Assembly (NCBI GenBank): GCA_014529385.2
Contig: CM043963.1
Coordinates: 99,339,912-99,403,911 of the forward strand
DNA length: 64,000 nt
DNA from: Adiantum capillus-veneris
Taxonomy: Eukaryota > Streptophyta > Polypodiopsida > Polypodiales > Pteridaceae
Direction of reading: 5' to 3'
Below are positions 44,795-54,884 of this stretch, one piece after another. Each line of letters begins with the position of its first letter. Position 1 is the first letter of the stretch. The position numbers were made by a program, and so were the translations under genes. The notes under the pieces are model-generated. The model made no database searches, was not told the DNA's origin, and was given only the letters and a program-made list of their open reading frames with translations.

Positions 44795-46174
44795 TTTTGC
44801 AAGAGAGAGAGACTTTAAAGAACTTGACAACAATTGAGGATCGGATTTATGTGGAGCCCGTCCCCCCTCCAATAGGCTTTTGTACTATAGATTCTCCCAT
44901 CAAGAGAGACTTGGTACAATACAATCTTTGTGTTCCTTGTCACCTAAGTGATGCAATGAAGATGGAAAGCTTCATGCATCACGAGCATAACATAGACTTT
45001 TCAAAAAGCATTAACTATCCCCAGCCTCAGTCCCAAAGGCCTCAAACACCTTCACAGGTGGAGAGAGCTAGCAGGGAATGAGGGTAGGGAAGAGGAAGAA
45101 GAAAAATTTATATGAGAAAAAAACAGTTTCTCACTTATCCTCACTCTTCTTGCTAGCATACATAATAGCATAGTAATGAAGATGGAGAAGATGACAAGCG
45201 TAAGCATTGAAGCATAGCTCTTGGTTGGATTTGCATTCAATAGCCAAGAGTGTTGGTGTAGGCTCTCAACTTCTCTACTAGCTTGGAGAGGGAGATGGAG
45301 CTCTTGCACTTTGCACTTCACACAATGAGTGTATGTGGGAGAGTATAGCCCCCCAAGCTAGCCCCCTTCTTGCTTTGGTTGTGCCCCTCTTCTAGCACTA
45401 GCTGGAAATTGATTGGACCTCCTCAAGCCAAGCCAATCACATGCTTAGTGCATATCAAGCAACAAGGGTAGCCTCGGGACAAGTGTCCCCCTTTCCCCTT
45501 TGAGAGAGAGGACTTGATAAATGCATAGATAATTAATTAAATTAACTAATTTATCAGTGTACTCCTTAAGAGGCCAACCAATAGGCTTTAGGCACACTAT
45601 GGGGGCAACATGAAGAGGAGCTTGACAACTGTCCCATTTGCTTTCTTTGTACAAAGCTTGCTTTGTGTGAGGGTGTGTGTGATCTCTCTCTAGCTCCTAC
45701 AAAGAGGGCTCGCCCCCTCATGAGTAGGGATCATGTTGACTTTGTGGAACACCTTACCGTCAAGAACCTTAGTCATGGAGCACCTTAGCACCTTAGTCAT
45801 TAAGCACCTCAAGCACCTTAGTCAGCAAGCACGACAAGCACCTCAAAAACCTTAGTATGACAAGCACCTCAAGCTTGGTCCGGGTTTCCACCTCAAGCAC
45901 AGCTCTAGCTTGCCTAAGGTCAAAGGACTTTTAACACTAACCATTGGAGGTCTTTAATGAAGCTAACCGTAAGGTCTTTAAGCTCCATTAGGTGGCCTTT
46001 CTCTTTGACAGACCATCTCTCATTTGGACCCCTTTACAATTGGCCCCATGTTAAGATAGATCTGTAAGCACATGTCTATATTATAAACCTTGTTCCCGTT
46101 TATTCTCCCACATTAAATGAATAGTTTAATATGAGAAAATCATTTGAGCTGGGTAGATATTAGATTTTATGACA
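44795..46174 (-). mobile_element. LTR remnant related to the element C LTR
   Basis: Colinear with 31350-32789: CCATCAAGAGAGAC, GAGAGCTAGCAGGG, CTCTTGGTTGGATTTGCAT, GGGCTCGCCCCCT and TTAATATGAGAAAATCATTT occur in the same order, and the right edge is the same TTATGACA. The left ~150 bp of the LTR are missing or unrecognisable, and lengths differ by indels. It contains a local stutter of CACCTTAGTCA/CAAGCACCTCAAG words (about 45750-45900). No internal region adjoins, so it is a truncated or solo LTR. Confidence 0.7.
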
Positions 46175-46336
46175 ATACATTATTTGTCACAAACCATTTC
46201 TACATCCTTGAGTTTGTGAGGATTGTGAAGACTGTGGAGTTGATCCTTCATTACTTTCATGCACACGCTATGGTGGTCTCGTTTTTTAGCTACAAATGGG
46301 GTCATCATCAACTTCTTTGCCCATGTTATTTTAGTA

Positions 46337-46361
46337 GATATATATATATATATATATATAT
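46337..46361. repeat. (TA)n microsatellite
   Basis: Short TA array. Confidence 0.9.
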
Positions 46362-46549
46362 TAGCGAGTGCTATAAGATCATTATAAGCTGGCAAGGAAT
46401 TATTTGTAGATTATGGGTGGTGTTGTCCATCACTAGCCCATTTGTGGGAATGAAATTCGAGATATGTTGAGGGTGTATCTAGCTCTTACAGAAGTCATCA
46501 TATCTTGCAAGAGGAGTACATGAGGCTTTTATGTATGCAAGTTCCAAGT

Positions 46550-46797
46550 ACTTATCAACGGCTTAGCCTTGGGACTAAGTGACACCCATATTAAATGCGA
46601 GGTCGAGTAATGGGATCGACGGTCCAGGTTGAGGGGCGGGATCTCGAGGCGCACTAAACACGGCCGCACAAAAAAATGAAGCACAATAAACTCGGCCAGC
46701 AGGAAAAACAAGGCGCGCTGTTGGGCTTTGAACCAGTGGCCTTGCAGTCTAGGTTGAGAGTCGCATGGGCTAACCACCTCACCCACGCGCACGTCAT
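46550..46797 (-). mobile_element. tRNA-derived SINE
   Basis: The minus strand begins GCGCGTGGGTGAGGTGGTTA and continues like a tRNA D-arm, an anticodon region ending CTAGACTGCAAGG and the box B GGTTCAAAGCC (46734-46724). An acceptor-like complement GCGCGC follows. The T-stem pairs poorly and there is an unrelated body downstream, so this is a pol-III SINE head rather than a working tRNA gene. Body end and tail are not clear. Confidence 0.6.
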
Positions 46798-47050
46798 GTA
46801 TGCCTAGGCGTTTTTATGGCCTTATATTGTGAGGTGATATGCATTTTCCAGGCTGTCCAGGTTTAATGCCCGTCCATGTTTACTTTTTGAGTTGACTGCT
46901 GTGACTGCGATTTCCTCTGCTTTCGCGCTTGAGCTTCTCCGCCTTTGATCCCATTGCCTCCCCCTCTTATATATGGGTGTTACTTAGTCCTGAGGACGGC
47001 TTAGAGATGAGTACAATGCAAAATTCACAATAAAAGCAACCAATGAGTGA

Positions 47051-47775
47051 CACATTGATGATGACATGAATGAGTTTATCGATGATTGGTTCCAAGCAAG
47101 TAGTGAAGAAGAATTTTTTCCGCATGAAAAATTTCCATGAGAAGCAGCTTCTACCATCAAACAATGTGATCCCAATGTCGAGGGGAGGGAGGAGGCAAAG
47201 AAAATGATTGCATCTCTTGGACTTGAATACAACAAAATTCATCATGTATCAATGATTGCATTTTGTAGCGTGGAGGGTATGAAAAGGCACCTGCTTGTCC
47301 CGAATGTGACGTTGCATGTTTCAACGTAGGAACCTTGAATGTCCCTATGAAAGTTCTGCAACACTTTCCCTCAATGCCTCAAGTTGAACACATCTTCTAT
47401 AGCCTTGAAATAGCCAAACTTCTGGATTGGAGTCTGAGAAATGCAAGCACAGAGGGATCGAGAGTCATGAGGATTCCAAGTGATGTTACATTGCCAGAGT
47501 TTTTTTTGGAGCCTTGCCATATAAAATTTGGAGTTTCCTTGGATGGAATCAATCCATTTTCCATGCAATCGAGCAAGTGATCGACTTGGCTGGTAGTTCT
47601 TATCAGCTACAACATCCCCTCGTTCATGTCAATAGTCGTAGTTCTCGCTTTACAAGTGGGATAATGATAGTACCACTTCCTAGCTACATTTTTCAGTGTC
47701 TGAGAAAATTAGTATTCTACCCAGTCATCCTCATTGATGTTCTTGAGGTCAATGTATTGTTATAACTTATAGGGC
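47051..47775 (+). pseudogene. CACTA (En/Spm) TNP2-type transposase fragment
   Basis: Plus-strand pieces align in order with plant TNP2 transposases: EEAKKMIASLGLEYNKIHHV, then after a one-base shift near 47280 ACPECDVACFN, PMKVLQHFPSMPQVEHIFYS, FGVSLDGINPFSMQSSK and, past a TGA, a STWLVVLISYN segment. These correspond to the EAKK-LGL-Y-KIH, CP-C, VL-YFP and LA-DG-NPF-S-S blocks of the family. There is a stop before the first block (47131) and others later. The upstream and downstream parts and the CACTA terminal repeats were not found. Confidence 0.65.
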
Positions 47776-49025
47776 TTGGATATGCACATGAGGGTCATCC
47801 CTTCTTTACCTTTGAATGTTGGAAATATGATTTTGAGGTCATTGGTCTTTTTTCGTCATCTGGATTTGTCATGATGACCATGGACGTGTAAGTTTGACAT
47901 GGTAATCCATTTTTGCCTCTCAATGTCTGGGTTTGACATGGTAATCATCATTTGTCTTTGTTACTACTTCTAGCTCCTTTTCTTTACGAGGTTTTGTAGT
48001 ATGACTGTGATTATGTTTCCTTACATCACTAGCATCAATAGAATCTTAGCTTTGGTCTTCCTCATTGAATGCTGAGAAGTATGTGAATTAGAGCGTCTCT
48101 TAGACCTCTCTTCATGCTTTCTCCTTGAATGCTCTCATTGTTCAAAAGCTCGATGTACTTCAACATCTCTGATGGCCAAGTCTACTTATGGTTGAAGATC
48201 ATCATAGTTTTTCTCTAGTCTTTCTGCAAAACTGTATTGTAATTCTCCTCTTTAGTGAATACTATAGTGATTCTTCTTCCTCATGCTAGACAATGAGCAG
48301 GAATTGTGCATAGCTGATTAACTCGGAGTCCTAACTTGGGAGACTAGTTCTTGCCAAGAGTTTAGCTCACCATCGTGATCGCCTTCATATGGAACAACTT
48401 TTAGAAGCTTCGAGGAGGTTGTTCCCACCATCTAAAAAGGGTCCTACTTCGTAAAGGCTCAAAATGGTTCCTCAAGAGAACCCACTATTGTTGAGGCAGT
48501 GTCTGATGTGGTGCTGCCTTTAAGCAGGGTGCCGATGATGTCTTCCTTTCTAGGCTGCCACTCAAAGGCCTCAAGAGGCTAGGCAGGCTCACCAACTACT
48601 ACATGCTATGCAACTGTGGTGGGTATAGGTTGAACAACCATCTACTACTGATGTCGAGTCTTAGGTCAAGGCCTTCTACGTGGATAGAGACCTTAGCCAC
48701 GTCGTCCATATGTCTGCAATTGAAGCATTTCTTTGGGAACCTTGAATACTTGACTCTTTGGGAACCTTGAATACTTGACTATTTGATCTATCCATCTGCC
48801 ACCCACTGAGGCCACAATAGGTTTGGCCTCAAGAACCAAACCCACTTAAGATCCAATTCTAAGTAGGAGTGGCAGGTACTCACGTCTAAGGCCGGGGAAG
48901 TGGTTTGCCGAATCCCTGATGGAGGTTTAGTTCTTAATGGCATCAAGGAACTTGCCATGGCATCCTTGGTGGTGGTGGCTTCCATTAGAAATTGGTGATG
49001 GAGAACATGCTTCCCCCCATTTGTG
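47776..49025. other. Unassigned DNA, possibly decayed transposon
   Basis: The minus strand has broken charged frames (SFAERLEKNYDDLQP; EHSRRKHEERSKRRSNSH) around 48060-48250. Nothing could be assigned. A 22-bp word (GGGAACCTTGAATACTTGACT) is directly repeated at about 48735 and 48760. Confidence 0.35.
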
Positions 49026-49210
49026 AATGCAAGCTCTTGCTCGTATGGTTAGGTGGCTCCCATAATAGCTGATGTACTCGGATTTCTCTCAGGATGTGGT
49101 TGATGGTCCTCTTGTAATTTTTTTGAGCATGGCTCATGTTGAGCACAGGGATCTGCAGGGTTTTATTTTAAGGTAGTAAATCAACTCTCTCGTTTGGAGA
49201 GAGTACAAAT
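49026..49210 (+). mobile_element. LINE 3' end (plus strand)
   Basis: GGTGGCTCCCATAATAGCTGATGTA followed by TTGAGCATGGCTCATGTTGAGCACA matches, on the opposite strand, the ends at 50.9 and 52.95 kb and, in the same orientation, that at 52.6-52.77 kb. The ORF2 part upstream is not clear. Confidence 0.5.
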
Positions 49211-49498
49211 TACATGTCTGGGCATAAAACTCCTTGACACTATAGGGAATAAAGAAGTAAAAGAAGCATAAGCATTGTGATCGACGATGTGAACTTTGTG
49301 CAATAAACAAGGACATGTGGTTGTTTGATGGGAACGTTCATAATCAAATTAAATTTTTTCAAGATGGATATTTTCAAATAGGTCTTTGTTTGTTCAACTC
49401 GTGGGTCAAGAAATCATCTACGGGTGCATGCACAAGAAAATTTAGAAATTTTCTCATGTAGGAAAACAAGGTCTTTTCTAGTGTTTTTCATACAATGC

Positions 49499-49657
49499 AT
49501 AACATCGTGAGCTTTTGCTCGAGAGGCACCGCATACCTAGCTAGGTACGATTGGGGGCACGGGACCACCGGCCCCCCCACCAAGCCGGTGGTCCCCTACC
49601 CCCAATCGTACCTAGCTAGGTATGCGGTGCCTCCCTCAAAGAAGCTCATGATGTTGA
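49499..49657. repeat. Near-perfect hairpin, 50-bp stem inside ~74-bp arms, 11-bp loop
   Basis: Arms 49523-49572 and 49584-49633 are reverse complements with two mismatches. The core word GCATACCTAGCTAGGTACGA is itself partly palindromic. Weaker complementarity extends both arms to about 49499 and 49657 (ACATCGTGAGCTT and its complement). The right arm is part of a direct repeat with 49680-49800. Confidence 0.9.
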
Positions 49658-49801
49658 GGTAAGTCCTAATGTGGGAATTATTGTGAGTTTTTGGGGGGTC
49701 AGTGGTCCCTTGCCCCCAATCATACCTAGCTAGGTATGAGGTACCTCCCTCACAAAAGCTCATGATATTGAGGTAAGTCCTAATGTGGGAATTATTGTGA
49801 G
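49584..49801 (+). repeat. Direct repeat, ~120 bp, two copies
   Basis: CCCCCAATCGTACCTAGCTA...AATTATTGTGAG is repeated as CCCCCAATCATACCTAGCTA...AATTATTGTGAG with about 88% identity. The first copy forms the right arm of the hairpin. Confidence 0.88.
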
Positions 49802-50815
49802 AATTTGTCCAAAACTTCTTGTGATGGTTGGAGGCACCATCGTTGGCTTCGCAATTTTTGTTGGCAAATCATTGTCATTTATCCCACTAAGGGCTCATTA
49901 AAGACCTTGTGGTCTTTAGCAAAGAAGGTAAAACATCCAAGTTTATGTGTTAGTAAGGTGAAGCCCTTGATCATACCAATTTTCTTAATATTTTGCACTC
50001 AATTCTCATTAAGCCCAATTCACACAAAGAACCTAAAAAAATGCTGATTCGTAAAAGTCACTAAAATGGCTTGATTGAAAAAAAATACTACTCTAGGGAC
50101 GAACCCACTATCTCTTTCTATTTTTGGTTAAATGTTTGCATAACCCTACAAGCTAGGTTTCCATGCTCCATCCATTTTGAGTTGACGCGTACGCCATCTG
50201 TTTTTCTTGAAAGCTAAGACAAGGTAGTGCTCTGTGACATGATTTCTTTGACACAAGCATGGACAATGCTGTAGAGGTAATTTATATTTTTTCAATGAAT
50301 CTAGTCACTTCTAGAGTATGAGGGTATGCCTCCAATGCAAGCCAACAACTCACTATTTTTACCAACAATTCTAAAAATAGGTCTCACCAATATTGAAAAA
50401 AACTAGGTTATATTGGTATGCCCAAACCCAAAATAGGAAGAGAGAATGGGTTCATCCATAGAATAGCAATTTTGTTCAATCAAGCCACTTTAGTGGCTTT
50501 TATGAATAGACAAAATTTGAGGTTGTTTGTAAATCGGGCTTAGGGAAAATTGAATGGAACATAATAAGAAATTGGTATGAACAAGAGATTCACATTGCTA
50601 AGTTGCTAATACATTAACTTGGAAGTTATTACCCTCTTTGCTCAAGACCTCAATGAGCCCCATCATGGGATCAATGATGATTATTTGCCAGCAAAATCGA
50701 GAAATATATGGAGGCCAAGAAAAGACAACGATGGTGCCTCTAACCATGCACCCACATAGGATTTCTTGACCGAGAGGTACGCCTTACAAAATATTTTTTC
50801 CCCCCCAAAACTCAC
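49670..50815. repeat. Large inverted repeat (foldback), arms ~450 bp
   Basis: The left arm (to about 50160) and the reverse complement of the right arm (about 50370-50815) share, in order, GTGAGTTTTTGGGGGG-like, GAGGCACCATCGTTG, TTGTTCATACCAATTT-like, CACTAAA-TGGCTTGATTGAA and GGGA-GAACCCA-like words at roughly 75-80% identity. Centre near 50265. It could be a foldback transposon or an inverted duplication of one sequence. Confidence 0.75.
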
Positions 50816-50819
50816 AAAA

Positions 50820-51720
50820 TCATAGAATTACAAATTCTTGACATGCTCGTCTTGAGCCACGACATCTTTAGTTGATCGTAGATACATCAGCTAATAGGGG
50901 AGCTACCCCAGAAAATAGATGGGTCCTCAATGATATCCATTCAAGTCAATCATTACAGCACCCAGGGTCATGCTCATTGGTGATGATTGTCCCTTTGCTT
51001 TCTTGGATTATCTCAGTAAACTTAGCATCTTTCATGATGTTCTCAAAGATTCAGCAGTTCCTTGCCTTCCAAACATGTTTAAAATAGCAAAATCTCACAA
51101 TTTGAGTTGCGATGAGCAAAGTATGTCTCTTGTACACCTTCCCTCCCAAAAAGACTAGATTGTTCTTGAGAAATCCAATTTTCAAGTCTTTTGAACCCAT
51201 TTTCAAATCTTTCTTGCAAGGCCACTTATTGTCGGGCATTCCTTGAAAAGGTGGGGAAGGTCTTTGAGCTGTTCTACATTGCAAGAATCTATCCAGACCA
51301 ATCCCCCTAATGCAAATCTTCACCCCAGTTAGCAGGGCTCCTTATAACACCTTCCATAAGTAAACCTTCATTTCATGCGGCCATTTTGTGTTCTAGATAT
51401 TTCACATGGCTGTCTCCTACCTTGCCTCCAACCAATGCTTGCCCCACTGCTTGTTCAACGGGGAGAATCAATCCTTCAAATACATAAGGGAGAGGTACAC
51501 TTCCTTAGTTTGTGGTTTGAGGAAGTGTCTGCTCTTGGGCCACTGCCATGATTGCCACTCAAACTTGGATTCATAGTTCGGCACAGAGCACTTGTTAAGC
51601 CATTGAGAGGCTCTATTGAGCAGTAATCTTTTCGTGCCACTGAGGTTAAATTGGAGGGCCATCTGGTCCGTTCCTTTCCAGCCATTACTATGTAATCCCA
51701 AAGTTGGCCTATATGTCTAA
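50820..51720 (-). pseudogene. LINE ORF2 C-terminal fragment with 3' end (minus strand)
   Basis: Minus-strand pieces match the RT-distal part of plant LINE ORF2: LGLHSNGWKGTDQMALQFNL, WPHEMKVYLWKVL, then ALLTGVKICIRGIGLDRFLQ in the position of the zinc-binding (zf-RVT) domain, and CYFKHVWKARN, the usual W-ARN terminus. It ends with CCCCTATTAGCTGATGTATC and GTGGCTCAAGACGAGCATG, the shared 3' end. Several stops. The cysteines of the zinc domain are degraded. Confidence 0.6.
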
Positions 51721-52599
51721 TGCCTTTGTTTATTAATCTTTCTGGTTACTTCCCTCCAAAAAGGGGTCAGAAGGATGCTTCCCTCCTTAGAGAGCCAAGG
51801 GGACGAGTGAGTTGTAGAATTATGAAAATGCCTCGACAACTCTTCCCATTCCAAGGATTCAGTTTCTCTGTTGCATTTGTGAGCCAGCTCGCCTGTCGTA
51901 CCCCCAAGTTTCAGGATGGCCCATCAAGGACCCAACAGCTTGTCGTGCACCTCGAGCCCTTTCCAATGGCCACCTCGTGAACACAATTCACCTTCCCACA
52001 CCAATCCACACTGAGGAGTGCCTGATCTTGTCTAACTACCAAAGCAAGAGGGAAGGGGGAGCCACCACCACAGGCCCCCTGCCGCCACCAAGAAAGCATG
52101 TGCCCCAACCCTTCCAAAGCTATGAACTATGTAACAGAATGCTAGTCGGACTACGCCGCCACATAGCTCGGGAGCAAAAAATATGTGGAGATGAAGCCCT
52201 TGCAGGACCAGGCAAGGGCCAACATACGCCCACCTCCCAGGGTAGCATTCAACCCATCTGGACCGACCACAAATCCTAAACTCGCAGGAGATGACCCAAC
52301 ATCATCGACATCACCGCAGACAGACCCTTTGCTCACATCCCCTGGATGACCCACTTGGAGCTCACCTGGCTCATGCACAGCATGCTAGAGTTGATGAGAG
52401 GCAGAGCACTGCTAGGTTTCATCTAAAGAGAGTATCTTCAATTCACATGGATGAAAGTATCAACAAAGGAAAGTGAAAATGAAATTGGTAGTTCGTCAAC
52501 CATACCTTGGGATCTCAAGCCATAATACTATGAGCATTCTCTTGATTGGGTAGCTAGGACCACTTCTATCATCACATCTTGATGGAACGACAAGGCTCC
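51721..52599. other. Unassigned DNA with a 100-codon plus-strand frame
   Basis: The frame at 51977-52279 is proline-rich in part (GPLPPPRKHVPQPFQSYELC) and not recognised; it may be LINE ORF1-derived or an antisense shadow of LINE coding sequence. Confidence 0.3.
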
Positions 52600-52769
52600 C
52601 CTCATACTCAGATCTGGTGTCTAGTTTGTTAAACTTATGTGGGTGGCTCCCTATCTAGCCGGGTTCTATGCATTTGTGGCTCGTGTTGAGCACACACTTC
52701 ATGTATTTTTTTAGTTTTCATAATCTATTAACCCACACATTGTGGGTTTTTCCATTAAAAAAAAAAAGA
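52600..52769 (+). mobile_element. LINE 3' end with poly-A tail (plus strand)
   Basis: GTGGGTGGCTCCCTATCTAGCC, then GTGGCTCGTGTTGAGCACACA, then a T-rich trailer ending in 11 A residues (52759-52769). Same terminal layout as the other LINE ends here. Confidence 0.55.
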
Positions 52770-52879
52770 TCTACATATTGAGCATAATGTCATCTATACG
52801 TGGATTCGAGTATCCATAATCATGCTAGTGAATCTTCATTTTGTTGAAGAGCTTTGGGATGTTTGTTTTTTGGTGAAAC

Positions 52880-53468
52880 TCACAATTGTGAGTAGAGTAT
52901 ATTAGCAACCCAAAAGAATTACAACTACTAGTCATGCTCGTGTTGAGCCATGCCGTCTTCTAGCAAACATTACTACATCGGCTAATACGGGGGCCACCCT
53001 GCAGAATAGGTAAAACACTAGGCTAGCTAAAGATTAGACTCTTACCCATGCAGTTCCGATATTGCTACAATCACAATCGTGTCCACACTTCAGATTCCTC
53101 CGTTTCCCAATGGCAATAGTCGTTTCCTTGCTTTCTTGAATGATCTCCGTGAACCTTGTTGTTTCAATGACGTTCTAAAAAAGTAGACAGTTCCTGTCCT
53201 TCTAGATGTGTTTAAAATAACAGAACCTAACAATTTGTGTACTGATTAGAAGTGGTTGGCTCATGATCACCTTCCCACCCCAGAAAAGATCGCTCTTGTA
53301 GATTCCGATCTTCCATGTCTTTGGTACCAACTTGAGCCAGACACAAGGCTCAAGAGATTTGGGATGTTATGTAAAGCTCAGATTACAAACACACTTTGAA
53401 ACCAATAACAATTTCCTTGAAGATAGTGCTCTTAACCATTTCTTGATAAGTTGTGACATTTCATGGGT
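52880..53468 (-). mobile_element. LINE 3' fragment (minus strand), truncating element B
   Basis: Colinear with 50840-51190 (ATGTTTAAAATA-CA-AA, TGGCTCAACACGAGCATG and TATTAGCCGATGTA on the minus strand). Element B similarity stops at 53469, so the junction lies about there. Confidence 0.5.
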
Positions 53469-54884
53469 TAATAGTATAGCATGAAGTTCTTTGTTTAGCA
53501 GTCCCTCTAGAAACAAAGATACGAGTCGTTCTTCTGCAGGTATCTCTAGCCCTGGGCATCTGGCAATGTATTGTTTCATTCGAGTTGCACAATCCCTAAC
53601 AGACTCACCATGTTTCTCTTTAAAGCTCTAGATTTGAGCTACCGTATTATGTTTGATCCCCGTTTTGGAACAAACAACTACAAATCCTTGAGCTAATGTG
53701 TTCAAGTCCACGATTGACCTTGGTGGAATGTTTTGGAACCATGTCAATGATTTTACTTGTAATGTCATTCCAAACCCCTCGAATTGAGTATAGAAATCGA
53801 ATATACGTTCTGATCTTAGCACTTGCTTAAAGCTTGCTAAGTGGTCATATGGAACCCCTGATCCACTGTATTTTTTGACCCATTTCTCAAAATCTATTGG
53901 TCTGATATGTCTGTTTGGTTCAACTCCCGGTCTCCTGGCAGTTGGTCCTATTCCGAGTCCTTCAAACCAGTCTGTTGGAAATAGTGACTCATGTAGCCCT
54001 GGACTGGCCTTAGTGTCACCCAGTTTTCTTCATGATGAGGTGGTTTCTGGTTTCTTAAAATTACTCTCAGATGATCTCTCATGGTGTTCATCTCTTGGAA
54101 TTTTTTATGGTCGTTGTACCAATATCCAATCCCTTATGGAATACCCTTGGTATTTGGTTTGTTCTACCTCCTCAGGAGTCATCATAATGAAGTTGTTATA
54201 ACAATCCCTAAACAAGTAGGTTGGTAGGTCTACTGATCCCTTATCTTTGATCTTGAAGATATAGATGATCTTCATGGCCGTTAGTTGTCCTGATTCGGCA
54301 TGCGAAGTCCACAGAATATCTTTTACGTTTCTATCCTCCCAACAATAGACTCCGATCCTAGGATTATCCATACTAAGCCATTTCAAAGGCTTCAAATCTA
54401 CTTGATCATATCCTTCAAATTCTAAAGTTGGTGGTCCTTTTGCTAACATATCTGGGATTATGGTGTTTACTTCTAACCCCCATTTGTCTATCACATTAGG
54501 GTTTTTGATTTGTATATACTGAGTTCCATTTCTGTCCATGTATATTTTTCCTTGTTTGTTTGCCCTAATCTCTTCTTCGAACTCAATACCCTTGTCATCA
54601 ATGCAAATAGCATACTCTTTGTTAGGATCCAGGTAAACCTGAGCTCCATGGCGATTAGTCTGATAAAAATAGAGTATATGCTTATAGCGCATTGTCGTTC
54701 CGGTTTTCGAGTGAGTCGAGTAAGAAGACATTTCAGATGTTGAATCTAAAAAAGTGTCTGAGAGTTCTTCAAAAATAGTGTGCAAGGAATTGCCTTGATT
54801 CAGGCTTTCTTCGGTGGATACTCTACTGGAGGTGTCTCCAAGTATGCCCTGATTTGCAAGTACACGACCAGATCTAAGGTTCAT
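53469..54884 (-). pseudogene. Element B gag (A/B-family gypsy), 3' truncated
   Basis: The first 259 codons are open (54884-54105): MNLRSGRVLANQG, MRYKHILYFYQTNRHGAQVY, PTLEFEGYDQVDLKPLKWLS, TPEEVEQTKYQGYSIRDWIL. The following part, with stops, holds the gag domain (FDFYTQFEGFGMTLQVKSLT; LFLEGLLNKELHAIL), where similarity to element A ends abruptly and LINE sequence begins. It keeps Trp and Arg codons (TGG, CGA) at two positions that are stops in A. Start chosen because upstream DNA is leader and MNLRS is shared with A. Confidence 0.8.

Noticed and set aside
46724-46790. A functional tRNA gene
   Set aside because: Acceptor and T stems pair poorly and no convincing anticodon stem forms; a SINE head fits better.
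51977-52279. 100-codon ORF as a host gene
   Set aside because: It lies within LINE fragments, has no recognisable domain and could be antisense to LIN​E coding sequence.
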